Assembly (NCBI GenBank): GCA_001598975.1
Contig: BBXU01003160.1
Location: 1 to 64,000, forward strand
DNA from: Parachlorella kessleri
Taxonomy: Eukaryota > Chlorophyta > Trebouxiophyceae > Chlorellales > Chlorellaceae
Direction: 5' to 3'
Length of the DNA: 64,000 bases
Shown here: positions 13,260 through 24,521 of the stretch, one piece after another
Layout of the letters: every line of letters begins with the position of its first letter
How positions within the stretch are numbered: the stretch's first letter is position 1
Made by a program: the position numbers and the translations under genes
Notes under the pieces: generated by a model
Seen by the model: the letters and a program-made list of their open reading frames with translations, nothing else
Databases searched by the model: none
What the model was told of the DNA's origin: nothing

Positions 13260-16200
13260 ATGTCACTCACCTCGCAGCTGCACGGCTCAGCACAGGTGCT
13301 GGTCGAGGGCGAGGGTCACAAGAGTGAGACCCAGCTGAAGGCCTTCCTCAGTGCAGCCGTGACCCTCACCCTGGGCATCCTGGGATCCTCTGTGCTTCCA
13401 GTGCCATTTGCCTTCAGCAGGCTGGGCGTGCTAGGGGGCCTGCTGGTGGCTTCCATTGTCAGCCTGGCCAACGCACTGACGGGCACCCTGCTTCTGAGGG
13501 CGGCGGGACACTTGCGGGCCCACACGTTTGAGTCGCTGGCCTACAAGGCGGCGGGCCGGGGCTGGAAGGTGAGTGCTGCAGTGCAGCGGCGCGTGCCTGC
13601 AAGGCAGTGCTTTGGTGATGGGCCGGCTACAGTCCCTGTCTGAGCAGCTGTCAAAGGGTTCCGCAGCTTGACAGTTTGTTGCTGCAACGACACAACGCAC
13701 AGTGGGGATTTAAGTTCCTGGCGGATACATCCAGCATGCCAGCTGACGCAGCTGTAACACCCCCCAACCTCCAATTTACCCCCCCGCCCTTCTGATAGCT
13801 GCTCTGCATTTCAGGCACCCAACCCAAAACATTTGGAACAAAGTATCATATGGCATGCTGTGCAGGCCCTGACAGAGGTCAGCCTCGTATTCCTGCTGTT
13901 TGGCACCCTGTGCGGCGACTACGCCCTCCTGGCGGATATTGGCAAGAAGGCCATAGTGGGGCTGTTCCCTGGGGCGCCAAGCTGGATACACGACGACCCC
14001 GGCCGTATCCCCATGATCGCGCTGGGCCTGGTCATTGTGTTCCCTCTCAGCTGCCTGCGCCGCATCCGGGAGGTGAGTCATTGCGTACAGGTGGTGAGTC
14101 ATTGCATCAGTGAAAGTGGGCACTGGGGCCAGGATGACGGGTACGAGTGGTAGCAGGGACAGGCCGATTTGGCCTGGCTTCCTGCCTGTGCAGGTGGGGC
14201 AAGCTTGTTATTGCGGGAATGGTGTGTGCTGAATAGGTGAGGCACTGGGCAAACCTGCTTGGCAGGCTGTGGTAACGGGCCTCGAGGGTTGGTGGTAGTG
14301 GTGACTTTAGTGTTTCCACTGGGACAGTTGACGGGTAATAGTTGTTCCTAGGGAATAAGGGGTGTACGGGCATAGGGCTGCGGTGAGCTTGTGCCTCCTG
14401 CACGGCAATAGCAGCTCCCGCCTTATAACACATAACGGGCATCAGGATAGCCCGCGCACTCCCCATTCCGCCCACTGTCCTCCCTGCTTAAGCGCCAATG
14501 CAGCTGGAGTATGCCGCCATGGCGGGCGTGGGGCTGGTCATCGTGCTAGCTGGCGTCATCGTGCAGAGCGCAGCGTCAGCAGGCTTCCCCGCCATCCACA
14601 GCGGGGAGCTCCCCCTCACCAAGATCTCTCTCAACTCCGACCTGCCAGAGGCGGTGGCTGTGCTCTCCTTTGCGTAAGTGTTGCACAAGGGGAGCATGCA
14701 GTGCATAGTGGGGGGCGGAGAGGCAGCTAGGGGGACGCAGCATTCGGCTCCCAGGTGTGAGCGATGAGAGCATGCAGGGCAGGGAAATGGAAGTGGAGAG
14801 GCAGCCAGGCACGGACAAAACCTGCCCTCCCCGGTGTCGCCTCGGGCTATTTGGAGTCCCCTGGGGCCAAAACGACCTGTACACATCCCCCCCCCCGCCC
14901 CCCACACACACACACACGCACCACACATACACACCTTTGTTAGGATGTAATGCACGTGATAAATAGGTCAGACAGCAGTTAGGCGGGTGCCGGCGTCAAT
15001 CAGCAGCTTCTTCAGCCCCCAAGGGGAAGGCGCATGTGTGCTTGTCTGATACGAGACCCTCCGCAGCAGGGTGTCGATTGACTGCTGGCTGGCTCAGCGT
15101 GGTTGTGCAGGTGTCTGCCCAGCACGCTTGGTGGTGCAGGTGTTTGTGCAGCCCGTGCTGCTTCCGCTGTGCAGGCTCGTCCCTTCAGCCTAGGCTCAGC
15201 TGTCGCCGCTGTGCAGGTTCTATGTCCAGCCCATGCTGCTGCCGCTCCTGAAGGAGATGCCCCAGGGGAAAGTTGGGGTCAACCTTACCTGCAAGGCGGT
15301 GCAAGTGGTTACCATGGGTAAGCGCACCAAGTGAGCGGCAGGATGATGCAAGATGCGCAAACTGTATTAGCCCTGTTAAAGCCTTGCTCTGCCGTCCTGA
15401 CCCTGGCTTGTATGGCTTGTGCCTGGCCACAGCCTGACCACACTGGCATCCATCAAACCCCATGGCTTGAGGGCAAAACGCGGTTGCTGGGGAAGCGGCA
15501 GACGGCATCTGGCTGCACACCCGCGCGCTATCTGCTGCTTGGCCCATCCAGTCCAGTCCAGATCATAATACTCCACTCCCACGTGCCAAACGATCTTGCA
15601 GCGGTGGCCACTGTCGTCTACGCGACAGTGGGCGTGTTTGCCGCGGCGCGGTACGGGCTCAGCACAGAGGGCGATGTTCTGGTGAACAAGTGGCTGCCGG
15701 GTCGATGGGACGGCGCCTTGGATGGCCTGGTGGCTATATATCTCTCCCTCTCCATGGTGAGCCCATGCCGGGCTAGCCCTCTACATCTCCCTGCCAAGTG
15801 CATGCCTAGCCATGGCAGCTGGCGGGGGTATGTAAACCAGCAGGCGGAGGCAGTGGTAGGAGCAGGGCCCGTGCAAGAAAGGGTGAGGTATGTAACAGTG
15901 GCAGCCATCGGTGACTGAGGCAGGGGCACGGCGCAAACAGAGACCCTTCTGATGAGCGCCATGGCAAGCCAGAGTCAAAACTATTGCCTCGCTGTGTCGG
16001 TGCGACGCAGGTTCCGATGGTGATGACCATGAGGTATCAGCTTGACAGGTACTCCATTAGGTAGCCAGTGGTGCAGCTGGTGGCACAGAGTGTGCAAATA
16101 CCGTCCTGGGGAGCGCTGCTGCCATTGCCCTTGTTCAGCAGATAGTACGTGGCAATGCTTGCCAGGTGCTTACTAATGCTCTTGGCGTGACCTTGCCTAG

Positions 16201-18479
16201 CCTTCGTACCTTTGTGTCCCATATCAGAAGTCTCTCGTCTGGGGCCCTGCTGTACTTTATTGGGGGCTGTGCTTTGTGGGTCCGACAAGTGCCTACGTGC
16301 ACCTGGGGTGGGAACGAAGCAATGTCGCCCTCTCCTAACCATCGTCGTACTTATTTGTTGGGGGTCAGGTGGGGCAACCACACTGGCTGCCTGGGGCCCG
16401 GTGCTGCGCTCTGCTTCTTCTTGCCAGCTGGTGCCCTCCCTGCATGGGAGACCCCACTGGGGCCCTCCCTGCATGGGAGACCCCCTGGTGCCCTCCCTGC
16501 ATGGAGACCCCCTGGTGCCGTCCCTGCATGGGAGACCCCACTGGTGCCCCCGCTGGTGCCTGCAGCCTGCTGACTGGCGAGTACGCGCCCTACCTCCTCC
16601 GCCGGGAGGTGTCACTCACCGTCTTCAGCCTGCTCACCAGCCTGGCCGTGGCGCTGTGCTGGCCCACGGCAGCCGAGAAGATGTTTGCAGGTGGGGAGGG
16701 GCGCGGCGCTGCTGGGATGCCGTGGGTCAGGTGGCAGGTACCAGCCATATGCAGCGCCTATCATGCACTCTATCGGGCGTGCTGCTGTTGGTGGACTTTG
16801 GAGTCAACTTGGCTCGAGCCATGCCTAGCGTATTGCCAGCCATCCGGACGTGCCTATTATGCAGTTGTGTATGTTACGTCCGTCAGCTGTGTGACACACT
16901 GTATGCGCAGCACACTGTCTCCTCCAGGATGTGACTGTGCAGCAGGGAGAAGACGCCTGCCTGCTCACCATATGCACTGGGTTTCAGTACTACTCTAGTA
17001 CAAGTGTATACGTATCTGGCAGGGGTACCCCAAACTCTCCCGTCTCCTCTGACATTCGCTGGCCTCCGTTGGTCGGCCGGTCTGCTGCAGTCACAGGCGC
17101 GACTGCTGTGTGCCTGGTGTGCTACATCATCCCTGTAGTCATCCATCTCTCACTCTACTTCCGGCGCCATCCCAGCAGCGCGCACGACAGCAGCCCCAGC
17201 GGGCCGCAGCGGGGGGGCTCTTTCACCGTCCTTGGCAGCTCAGGCACAGAACCCGCGGGGGCGGTGGGCCCTGGCAGCGACCTGGTAGTCACAGTGCTGC
17301 CGCCGCCTCGCCCCCCGCACCTCCAGCAGCACAGCAATGGCGGGGAAGCGCAGCGGCCACAGCAGGCTGCGGGCCGTCCCAAGTTCACGGCGCAGCAGGC
17401 GGGGCCGCTCAAGGCGGCCGGGGCGGCGGCGGAGAGCAGCCTGCAGCCGCCAGCTGGGGCTGCGGCTGCCGCTGCTCAGCCGCTGCCGGTGCAGGGAGTG
17501 CGTGCCGGCTCGGTCACCAACGTCAGCTTTGATTCATGGCTGGTGAGTAGGGAGGTGTCCGCCTTAGCGTATGGTGGCAAAAGGTGCGACTTGGGCAAAG
17601 AACAGACCTATGGGGGCGCTACAGGTCCGTCAGGCATGCGGGAGGTGCTGTGCTGTGCGCGGGTGCCTACGCCAGTGGCACGGTGACCATGCAAGTGCTA
17701 GCGTCGCTCTCCCGCACTGCGCTGCTGGGCACGCAGTTGTACTGCTCTGCCTGCTTGGGAGAGTCCTGCTTGTTCATGTGGGCACAACTCCATGCAGGAC
17801 GGGTCAGCATGCATAGCGCCGGGCTACTGTGAGCTAGCGGTAGTTGGTGGCGTGGCGGGACTGACTGTGAAAACGCGCCACGCACACACCGGGGTGATAT
17901 GTGTGTAGCTTGTGTTGAACATAGGTTGATGTAAAGGTGAGTGGTGGAGCGACTGTGGCAAGCGGTTTGCACTAGCTGTGCCTGCCGCAGGTCACCGGTC
18001 GGTCCAGGGACAGCTTAGACATGGCAGGGGAGGCTGCCCACCTAGGAGGCAGCCCTACACTGCATGCCTCCCACCTGCCCCCTCTGCCGGCGCAGCAGCG
18101 GCAGCGGCCAAGGCAGCAATGTATTGCGCAGGCGGTGGTTGGTGCAAATGATGCCGCCAGCAGTAATGGCAGCAGCCACAGCGGCATGGGCACCAGCTTT
18201 TGGGAGGATGGGCTGGAGGAGCCTCTGTTACAGCGCTCTGCAGCCCAAAGCAGGCAGCATGCGCAATCGGGCGAGGGCCGCAACGGGGGGCCGTACAAGG
18301 CCGCTGGGAGACATCTCTCAGGGGCCTACCCCTGTGTAACAGACTTGCAAGGCCAGGGGTGTGTGCGGCAGGCGCTGATGTTGACACAGCATGTAGGCCT
18401 GCCAGTGCTGGTTATGCTAGTGGGCACTGCGTTCAGCCTGGGCGCGCTATGGCTGTCTGTTGCCGCCCTGGTTCGGTAG
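13260..18479 (+). CDS. AAAP/SLC38-like amino acid transporter
   Basis: Integral membrane permease of the amino acid/auxin permease superfamily, expected to carry neutral or cationic amino acids with H+ or Na+. The nine exons are 13260-13568, 13866-14072, 14504-14673, 15217-15317, 15602-15756, 16011-16048, 16566-16690, 17091-17542 and 17991-18479. They keep frame and encode 681 aa. The start context is GGTGCC-ATG, and the first exon gives the family's first two membrane segments (LGILGSSVLPVPFAF near residue 40). The second exon holds FGTLCGDYALLADIGKKA, typical of the third segment. Further segments follow in each exon; TM10 (residues about 370-394, CLVCYIIPVVIHLSLYF) is unmistakable. A roughly 250-residue hydrophilic Ser/Gly/Gln/Ala-rich insert (395-645) separates TM10 from the last segment (650-681), which is unusual. 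The substrate cannot be read from sequence. The gene is divergent from the methyltransferase and convergent with Pelota. Confidence 0.9.
14903..14934. repeat. CA-rich microsatellite in transporter intron 3
   Basis: A run of CA dinucleotides with a few interruptions, preceded by a C tract from about 14887. It lies inside the 14674-15216 intron and has no coding role. Confidence 0.85.
16428..16565 (+). repeat. 27-29 bp minisatellite ending at a 3' splice site
   Basis: Four full units and one partial unit, starting at 16428, 16457, 16485, 16512 and 16541. Each carries the core CCCTCCCTGCATGG(G)AGACCCC followed by CTGG. The array occupies the last 138 bp of the 16049-16565 intron of the transporter gene. 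It runs directly into the CCTGCAG acceptor, so it replaces the usual pyrimidine tract and branch-point region. Confidence 0.9.
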
Positions 18480-19187
18480 GCTGGTGACCCTGTGTAGCAG
18501 CCAGTTGTCTATGTGGCGAGGGTTCATCGAATTCACCGGCATACATGCCGCCAAGCTGTGTTGCGTCTTGGAAATTTGGGGTGCTAAAGTGTTGCCATGG
18601 CATCAAGCACAGGATTGGAGAGTGGAACTTAAAATCAGACTGCTCTTGTCTGCCGCCAGTGGCCGACATGATGTGCTGGGCGTCCTCTTGCTGAGAGAGG
18701 GAGGCGCAGTGAGGTAGCAGGCAGGAGTTCAGCATATCCCTTGCATCAGTCCTCACCGATCCCTCAGTTGGCATGCCCGGTTGAGGATAGTTTGTTGTTA
18801 CTGGTGGCAGGCAATGCCAGAGGAGAGCTAGGGGTGAACTATACTGATCCAGTCTAAGCTACCTGCAACTTCCATCAGAAGAACTGGCATGGAGGACCCA
18901 CATGGTTTTCCAAAGCGTGGCAATTGGTCACGTGAGCCCATGTGTTACATGGCCAACCCACGAACCCTGGCTGCACAATCGGGTCCCTTACGCGCGCTGC
19001 GCCTATTCCCAGGTCGCACACCAAATCCACACTGCTCCTACAGGGCACCCAGTCTGCCGCTTAGCCGAACTTCGTATATGCCAGTCGCACTAGTGCACAC
19101 AGTTATCTCTGCCCCATATTATGACCCCACGTGCGGCCTGCGGCTGCCAGCACATGGAGGGATGCAGCTGCTGCCCTGCCTGCTGCG
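18480..19187. other. Convergent 3' flanks of the transporter and Pelota genes
   Basis: About 0.7 kb between the transporter stop and the Pelota tail repeats. No gene is supported. One TGTAA element on the minus strand is listed separately; I see none for the transporter. Confidence 0.5.
18945..18949 (-). terminator. Candidate TGTAA poly(A) signal for Pelota
   Basis: The forward strand reads TTACA, which is TGTAA on the minus strand. TGTAA is the usual green-algal poly(A) signal. It lies about 440 nt past the Pelota stop, so the transcript would include the tail duplications. A five-base match can arise by chance. Confidence 0.3.
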
Positions 19188-19440
19188 CTACGGGTCCGCA
19201 TCAAACTCCTGGTCCTCCAGGTCGGGCAGCAGAAACGGACATGGGACGTGCTGCTGTGCCGCTACAGGTCCGCGTCAAACTCCTGGTCCTCCAGGTCAGG
19301 CAGCAGAAACGGACATGGGGCTTGCTGCCTGCGCTGTCTACAGGTCCGCCTCAAACTCCTGGTCCTGGACATGGGACGTGCTGCAGTGCTACAGGTCCGC
19401 CTCAAACTCCTGGTCCTCCAGGTCGGGCAGCGGGAAGCGC
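19188..19440 (-). repeat. Tandem copies of the Pelota C-terminal coding segment
   Basis: The segment encoding the last residues of Pelota plus its TAG stop recurs downstream of the real stop. The stop triplets (CTA on the plus strand) lie at 19389-19391 (real), 19338-19340, 19262-19264 and 19188-19190, spaced 51, 76 and 74 bp. The two outer copies still read [17 protein letters not shown] or a close variant on the minus strand. The inner copy has lost about 20 bp. Between units is a shared GGACATGGG(A/G) segment. Confidence 0.9.
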
Positions 19441-22400
19441 AGGATGGCGGCAATGCCGGTCAGCTGGTTGAGCTGCTCGCCAGACGCATGCATGCCCGAG
19501 AAGATGGACACCTCGCCGCCCCCTGCACAGCAAGGGCGGCAGCAAGGATCCTTGTCAAGTACTGGCTCAAAAGCGCATACAGCCCGGTTGATAGTAGCAT
19601 GGGTGGCAGGTAGTGCGAACAGGGAGTGAGAGTTGAACTGTACGAAGATGCTATGTCGCAGGCTGCTGAAGGCGTCAGGCACGAGTTATGTCCACCCACC
19701 TGCCTCCACCTCGTCCACCAGCTGCACATACTGCTTCCGCTTGGCTGTGTCGGTGGTCCGGAAGAGAGTATCGGTGATGAGAAGCGTCTGCAGAAGGAGG
19801 GTGGGGTGGGGGGGGGGGGTGGTCTGGGCGAAGGTATCATGGCTGACTAACAGGCTCGGTCAGCCAGTGCAAGGCTGACTACCTTTACCTGATGGCAGAG
19901 GGGCCTATCCAGGGCTAGGGCAGTCACGAAAGCGGGGAACAAAAATAAAATCCGACGGCGCTTTCATATGCAAGGTATGGACAACACAGACAGGGGGCCA
20001 CGCGTCACACCTGCACAGCGCCTGCCTGGGCGCTAGCCATGCCTACACACGGCTCAGCCAAGCCCACTGCTGCAGGCTGGCAAGCAACAACAAGTGCAAC
20101 ATTACCTTCTAGCCCCGCCCTAATGGTGCACACCTGGTGCGCAAACCTGCTATCACAATTCAAGGGCCCCGGGGTTCCCAAGTGAGGAAGTAGCTCCTGG
20201 TATCCCTCATGCTCCGCCTTCAAGGGACGGCATTGGCTGGTTTCAAAGGGAGTTAGCCTAGGACCCTCTCCACCCCCACACCAACACAACCACCACAACC
20301 ACCACCACCACCACTGTCACTCAACCACACCTGGATGGCCCCCAGCTCATGCGCCGCCCTAACGTGGCCTGGGCCGTAAAACGCCCTAGCTGGGTCGGAG
20401 CCAAGCATCGACATGAAGTCTTGCAAGGCTTTCACCTCCTTGGCAGCCTTGGTGTCCTGGAGCAGGGTAAGCTGTTCAGCATTCAAGGCTGCCAGCCTGA
20501 TATGAGCCTCTGGCAACATGCATCCAGGAACGTGGGCTTTCGCTTTCATCAAGCGGTGTAGGCTTTTGGCTAGTGGCATGTGTGCACAGCCCAGTCGGTT
20601 CACGGCCCTGCCACACTGACATGGGCACAGCCTCATGGCATGCACTGCCAGCTTCTTCTGCTGGCCATAGGGACCACCAACCCCAGGGAGGTCTCTCAAG
20701 CAAAGGGGAGTTGCCTACTGGCTTAGATCTCAGGCAAGACACTGCTAAACTAACATAACTGCATAGACACCCCTGACAGCCCATATACCCATACCTCCTC
20801 TCTGACCCCATTACCTGCCACCCTACAAAGAAGCTGGCACCCGTATGCTGCTGCCGGCGCACCTTGATCTGCCCTGCCACGGCAGTGGATGCCAGCACCT
20901 CCTTGAGCGAGTGCTTGTAGGCGGACGAGGCGGGGGCCAGCACTATCTTGCTGCGGTGGGTCAGCAGCGGCTTCACCTCGCGCCTCTGGGCTTCTGCACA
21001 GGGGGAGGGAGGAACTCAGCCTAACAAAATTAACATCCAACTCTGGCTAGGCACCCACGGAGACAGATCTATGGTGCTAGCGCAGGTGCCGGCCTTGGAA
21101 TCCCGGCTCGGCGCCACAATTGTTTAGAATGACTAGACCCGCTCCGGGTCCCATGCAGAATGCCAGGCACACAACCTTAGGCTCAGGAGGATATAGAGGA
21201 CCGTACAAGCGCACGCTCCGCCGGAAAAAGTAGGCGTCAGGTTCCGATACAAGCGGAGCCAGTCTGAGCGATACTTTCGAACCAGCTCCCACCTGCATCA
21301 AGATACTCCTTAAACTGGTCTTTTGTGAAGCCGGGACCTGCTATGACCAGGCAGCGGACCACACCCCAGTCCACATGCCGCACCACTGCCTGCATCGCGA
21401 CATGACACGCGCACACAATATCATGTGTGAGCAGCAGAGGAGTGGGGAGCAGGGACAACATCTGTAAGGGCAACGGCCATGGGTTGTCTACCCAAGGCAC
21501 AACAAGTTGACGAGGCGGGGCAGCTGGCACTCTTGCAGCAGCCTTGACAGGCTCTTAGGCAGGCAGCTAGCAAGGGCAGGCCGTTCTGCCAGGCTCAACA
21601 AAGGTGCAGCTGCTGTCGTGTTCATATCCACATGCGCAGGCCCCACAAGCCGGTAATGTGATCTGTCTACCCCACCTGGAAGACCTTATCGTAGAAGCTC
21701 TCGATCGCTTTGTCGTAGCCGGCGGCTGCCGCGCCCCGCTTGCGCGGGATGTTGGCCTCAACCTTGGCCCGAGTGAGGGTGCAAGTCGAGCCCACTAGGC
21801 ACACATTAGCCAGCCCCTCCTGCACCAGCAAGGCACCCTGTACTCACAGTCTAGTCTCACAGTCTAGTTTTACTGTATACACATCTGTGCCGCCACCTGA
21901 CCAGCAAGGCAGGAAAAGCAGAAAAGGGTGTGCCATGGTGGCACGAGCTTAGTACAATAAGTACACACCCCTATCCCCCCAAACACCACCCCACCAGCCC
22001 TGAGGAAACCAAGCATGAAAGCACATGCTGAGGCATAGGGCACAGCGGATCCAGCACGCATGTCTTGCGAACTGGCCATGGTCACATGCAGCTAGGGTGC
22101 ACAAGCATCTCACCAGCAACAACATATCAGACACCTTGTTTCCAGCACTCTCCACGCAAGCGTGCGGCGCTCACTGCCAGCCAGCGGTGCCACAAACCAA
22201 CCGCAGGTCATACTCCCACGGGCTCTCGGGACCATGGTCAGGTGCCGGGACGACACTGTTGGACAAGCCTTGACAAGAGCTCACCGTGATTAGCACGGCA
22301 GCCAGGTCTGCAGAGGCGGCCGGGTCTGAGCAAGATTTGACTCGCTCCACATCCACGCTATCCCAGAGGGCCTTGCGGAGGGTGAATGCACGCTGCAAGG

Positions 22401-23733
22401 GGCCATGCGGGGGACACTGTGGTCGTACTCGCCCGCCCGCAAGCTGGCTTGCACAGAGGGGGTTTGCAAGACCTCCTGATGCGGCTGCCAACACCGGCGG
22501 CGGTGTTGCCGTGGCCCGACACCGGATCCGATGCCGCACAGCCGTGTGAGACGGGCCGCTGTGGTCAGTGTGGCAAGCTACTGCCAGAGAAGATCTATCG
22601 AAGTAGGTAATTCAGCAAGTGCTAGAGGGCAACAACACTTCGTCCGGTGGCAGCACCAGCGTGGTAGAACTCGCCCCATAGCTCCTAGCTAGCCATAGCT
22701 GGCTTCAGTGCTTTCAGATATGCAATTGCATCACATTTAGCAAACGCCTGCCTTGTCAGCAGATGTCATTGGACGGTTACCTGCACATTGAGATTTCATC
22801 TTGCATATCTCAAATAATCCCCCGAACCAGACCCAACACTAGGTTGTTTGTACCTGCAGCTCCAGCTCGAGGGTGTGGTATGCCCCTAGCTTCACGTGCT
22901 CACTCTCTGTCAGATTCTTGCCCTTGAGCCGAATCTGCTGCCCTGCACCCAAGCAACCCAGCAACAGAAAGCACCTTGGGGACTGTGTTTACGAAGTGTA
23001 GCACCTGGGGCTAGACATGGAGGCTTGGGACCTCAGTCGGCAATCAAGCACCTTTTGCATACAATCGAGCAGCCCTGACTATGCGGAGAGTCCACCAGTA
23101 GCGCAAGGAAGGTAGGTCACATAACACAGACACTAGCAGTTGCGGAAATTGTTTGGAGGAATACGTGTTGCAAAGTATACAATAAGGCTCCGTCCCGCCA
23201 ACATTCCCTCACCAAAGAGGCGGCTTGTGCGCCTCTTGTCCTTTAGCTGGCCATCAGCTCAAACCTTGGAAAAACAAATCCCTCCCCGCCCTGACCCTCA
23301 TTCGCAAGTACCTTCGGCGTCATACTCCACCCCCTCCACTTGTATGGTCAGCGTCAGCTTCACTCGCTCGCTGTCACCGCCGGTGCCGGTGTCGCGCATG
23401 ACCTTGCGGAAGGTGGTTGCCGTCACCCTGTCGCCTTCCCGAATCAGGTTGTAGGCATGCCAGAGGTCCTCGCCTGCATCAAAAATAAAAAATAAACCCT
23501 CGTATTCATTGTATATTATAGTGGCTATGCCTGTGCCCATAAGCTGTGTATGGGACTGAGCAGTCAGCGCCTCCAACCCCCAGAGAGGTTGGGGTTCCTT
23601 GGGGGAGCTGCGGGCGAGCCCAGCCCTTGCCACCCCTTGCTGCAGGCTCATGAGTGGAAGCATCACCTTCTTCAGGGATCATTTTGACAGAGCCCTCCCC
23701 ATCCTTGGAGAAGTTCCTCGATAGGAGCTTCAT
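19389..23733 (-). CDS. PELO: Pelota/Dom34 ribosome-rescue factor
   Basis: eRF1-like factor that, with an Hbs1-type GTPase, splits stalled ribosomes in no-go and non-stop decay. The ten exons, 5' to 3', are 23733-23667, 23473-23312, 22942-22854, 22392-22285, 21819-21676, 21389-21293, 20993-20863, 20456-20331, 19787-19700 and 19522-19389. All phases match, giving 381 aa, the family's normal length. The N-terminus MKLLSRNF and [14 protein letters not shown] are hallmarks of the Lsm-like domain. EGLANVCLV and [14 protein letters not shown] mark the central domain, which lacks the eRF1 GGQ motif as expected. [23 protein letters not shown] and [20 protein letters not shown] mark the C-terminal domain. 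The ninth intron's pyrimidine tract is a C run (G run at 19808-19819 on the plus strand). The 3' end is followed by tandem copies of its own tail. Nothing appears degraded. Confidence 0.96.
20270..20314. repeat. CCA-rich simple repeat in a Pelota intron
   Basis: An imperfect run of CCA/ACA triplets in the 19788-20330 intron, just downstream (minus sense) of the donor at 20330. There is no coding role, because the frame leaves the Pelota exon at the GTGTGG donor. Confidence 0.75.
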
Positions 23734-24292
23734 AGCTGCTGAGCTCCGTTGGGGCAGCCCAGTTTGGTTACTGGCGGTGGTACCCCTTTGGTACTTGTGT
23801 CGATGTTCCAATCCTCAGCGTCATCGCCAGGGCCGACGCAAGCTATGTAGTGTGTCCGACGAGGGGGAAGGCAGGCAAAGTCATGACATCCTGGTGAAAT
23901 TCTAAGTAGGACAGCAGCAAATTGATAGCAATTTCATCAGCGATTTCAGTATTGTATTTGGTCCGTAGGGATGTCTGACCTGAGGCAATGGCGCCCCTGC
24001 TTTGCCAGCGTGGCGTCCTTAATCCGCCATGGGACAGCCATGCCATGATGGCTTGGCTCCATTTGGTTCATTGGCAGCACGGAAGCTTACCACCTATTAC
24101 AGCTATGCATGCACTAGCTCCAAGTCTTGAGGTGGGAGAGTTGCCAATGCCCTGCTAATGCCCTTAGGACAAAGCAGGCAGGATTAGGTTATAGGGACCA
24201 GGCGGCAGACCACCTCAATAATGTCCTAAATCTCAGTCAACACTGGGGGTAAGGGACCCAGTAGAGAGCATCTCTAACTTACGCTACGGTTC

Positions 24293-24297
24293 TTACA
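24293..24297 (-). terminator. Candidate TGTAA poly(A) signal, SRCR gene (distal)
   Basis: TTACA on the plus strand, about 225 nt beyond the SRCR stop codon. The motif matches the green-algal poly(A) signal, and the distance is plausible. Confidence 0.4.
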
Positions 24298-24355
24298 TTT
24301 CAGTTCGCACGGTTGTCAATCATTACGCAGTCCTGCTGGCTGGACAGGAAGTGCA

Positions 24356-24360
24356 TTACA
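24356..24360 (-). terminator. Candidate TGTAA poly(A) signal, SRCR gene (proximal)
   Basis: A second TTACA on the plus strand, about 160 nt beyond the SRCR stop. Either or both elements may be used. Confidence 0.4.
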
Positions 24361-24521
24361 ACTGAAGATGATGGCACCGCCAGGCTCCAAACTTCAAGCC
24401 ATTTGTTGAGTCTTCACTGTTGGTGCTTGTAAGAGCACCAGTATGGACAACAACACTGCCAGGGTGCCCCCCAAGGCATTGAATCGCACATGCTTTGATA
24501 GGGGACCATCAAATAGACCCA

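Larger units (their letters stand above)
23734..24521. other. Interval between the SRCR gene stop and the Pelota start
   Basis: Both neighbours are on the minus strand, so this holds the SRCR 3' UTR and then the Pelota promoter and 5' UTR. Two TGTAA elements are listed separately. No further gene is visible. Confidence 0.5.
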
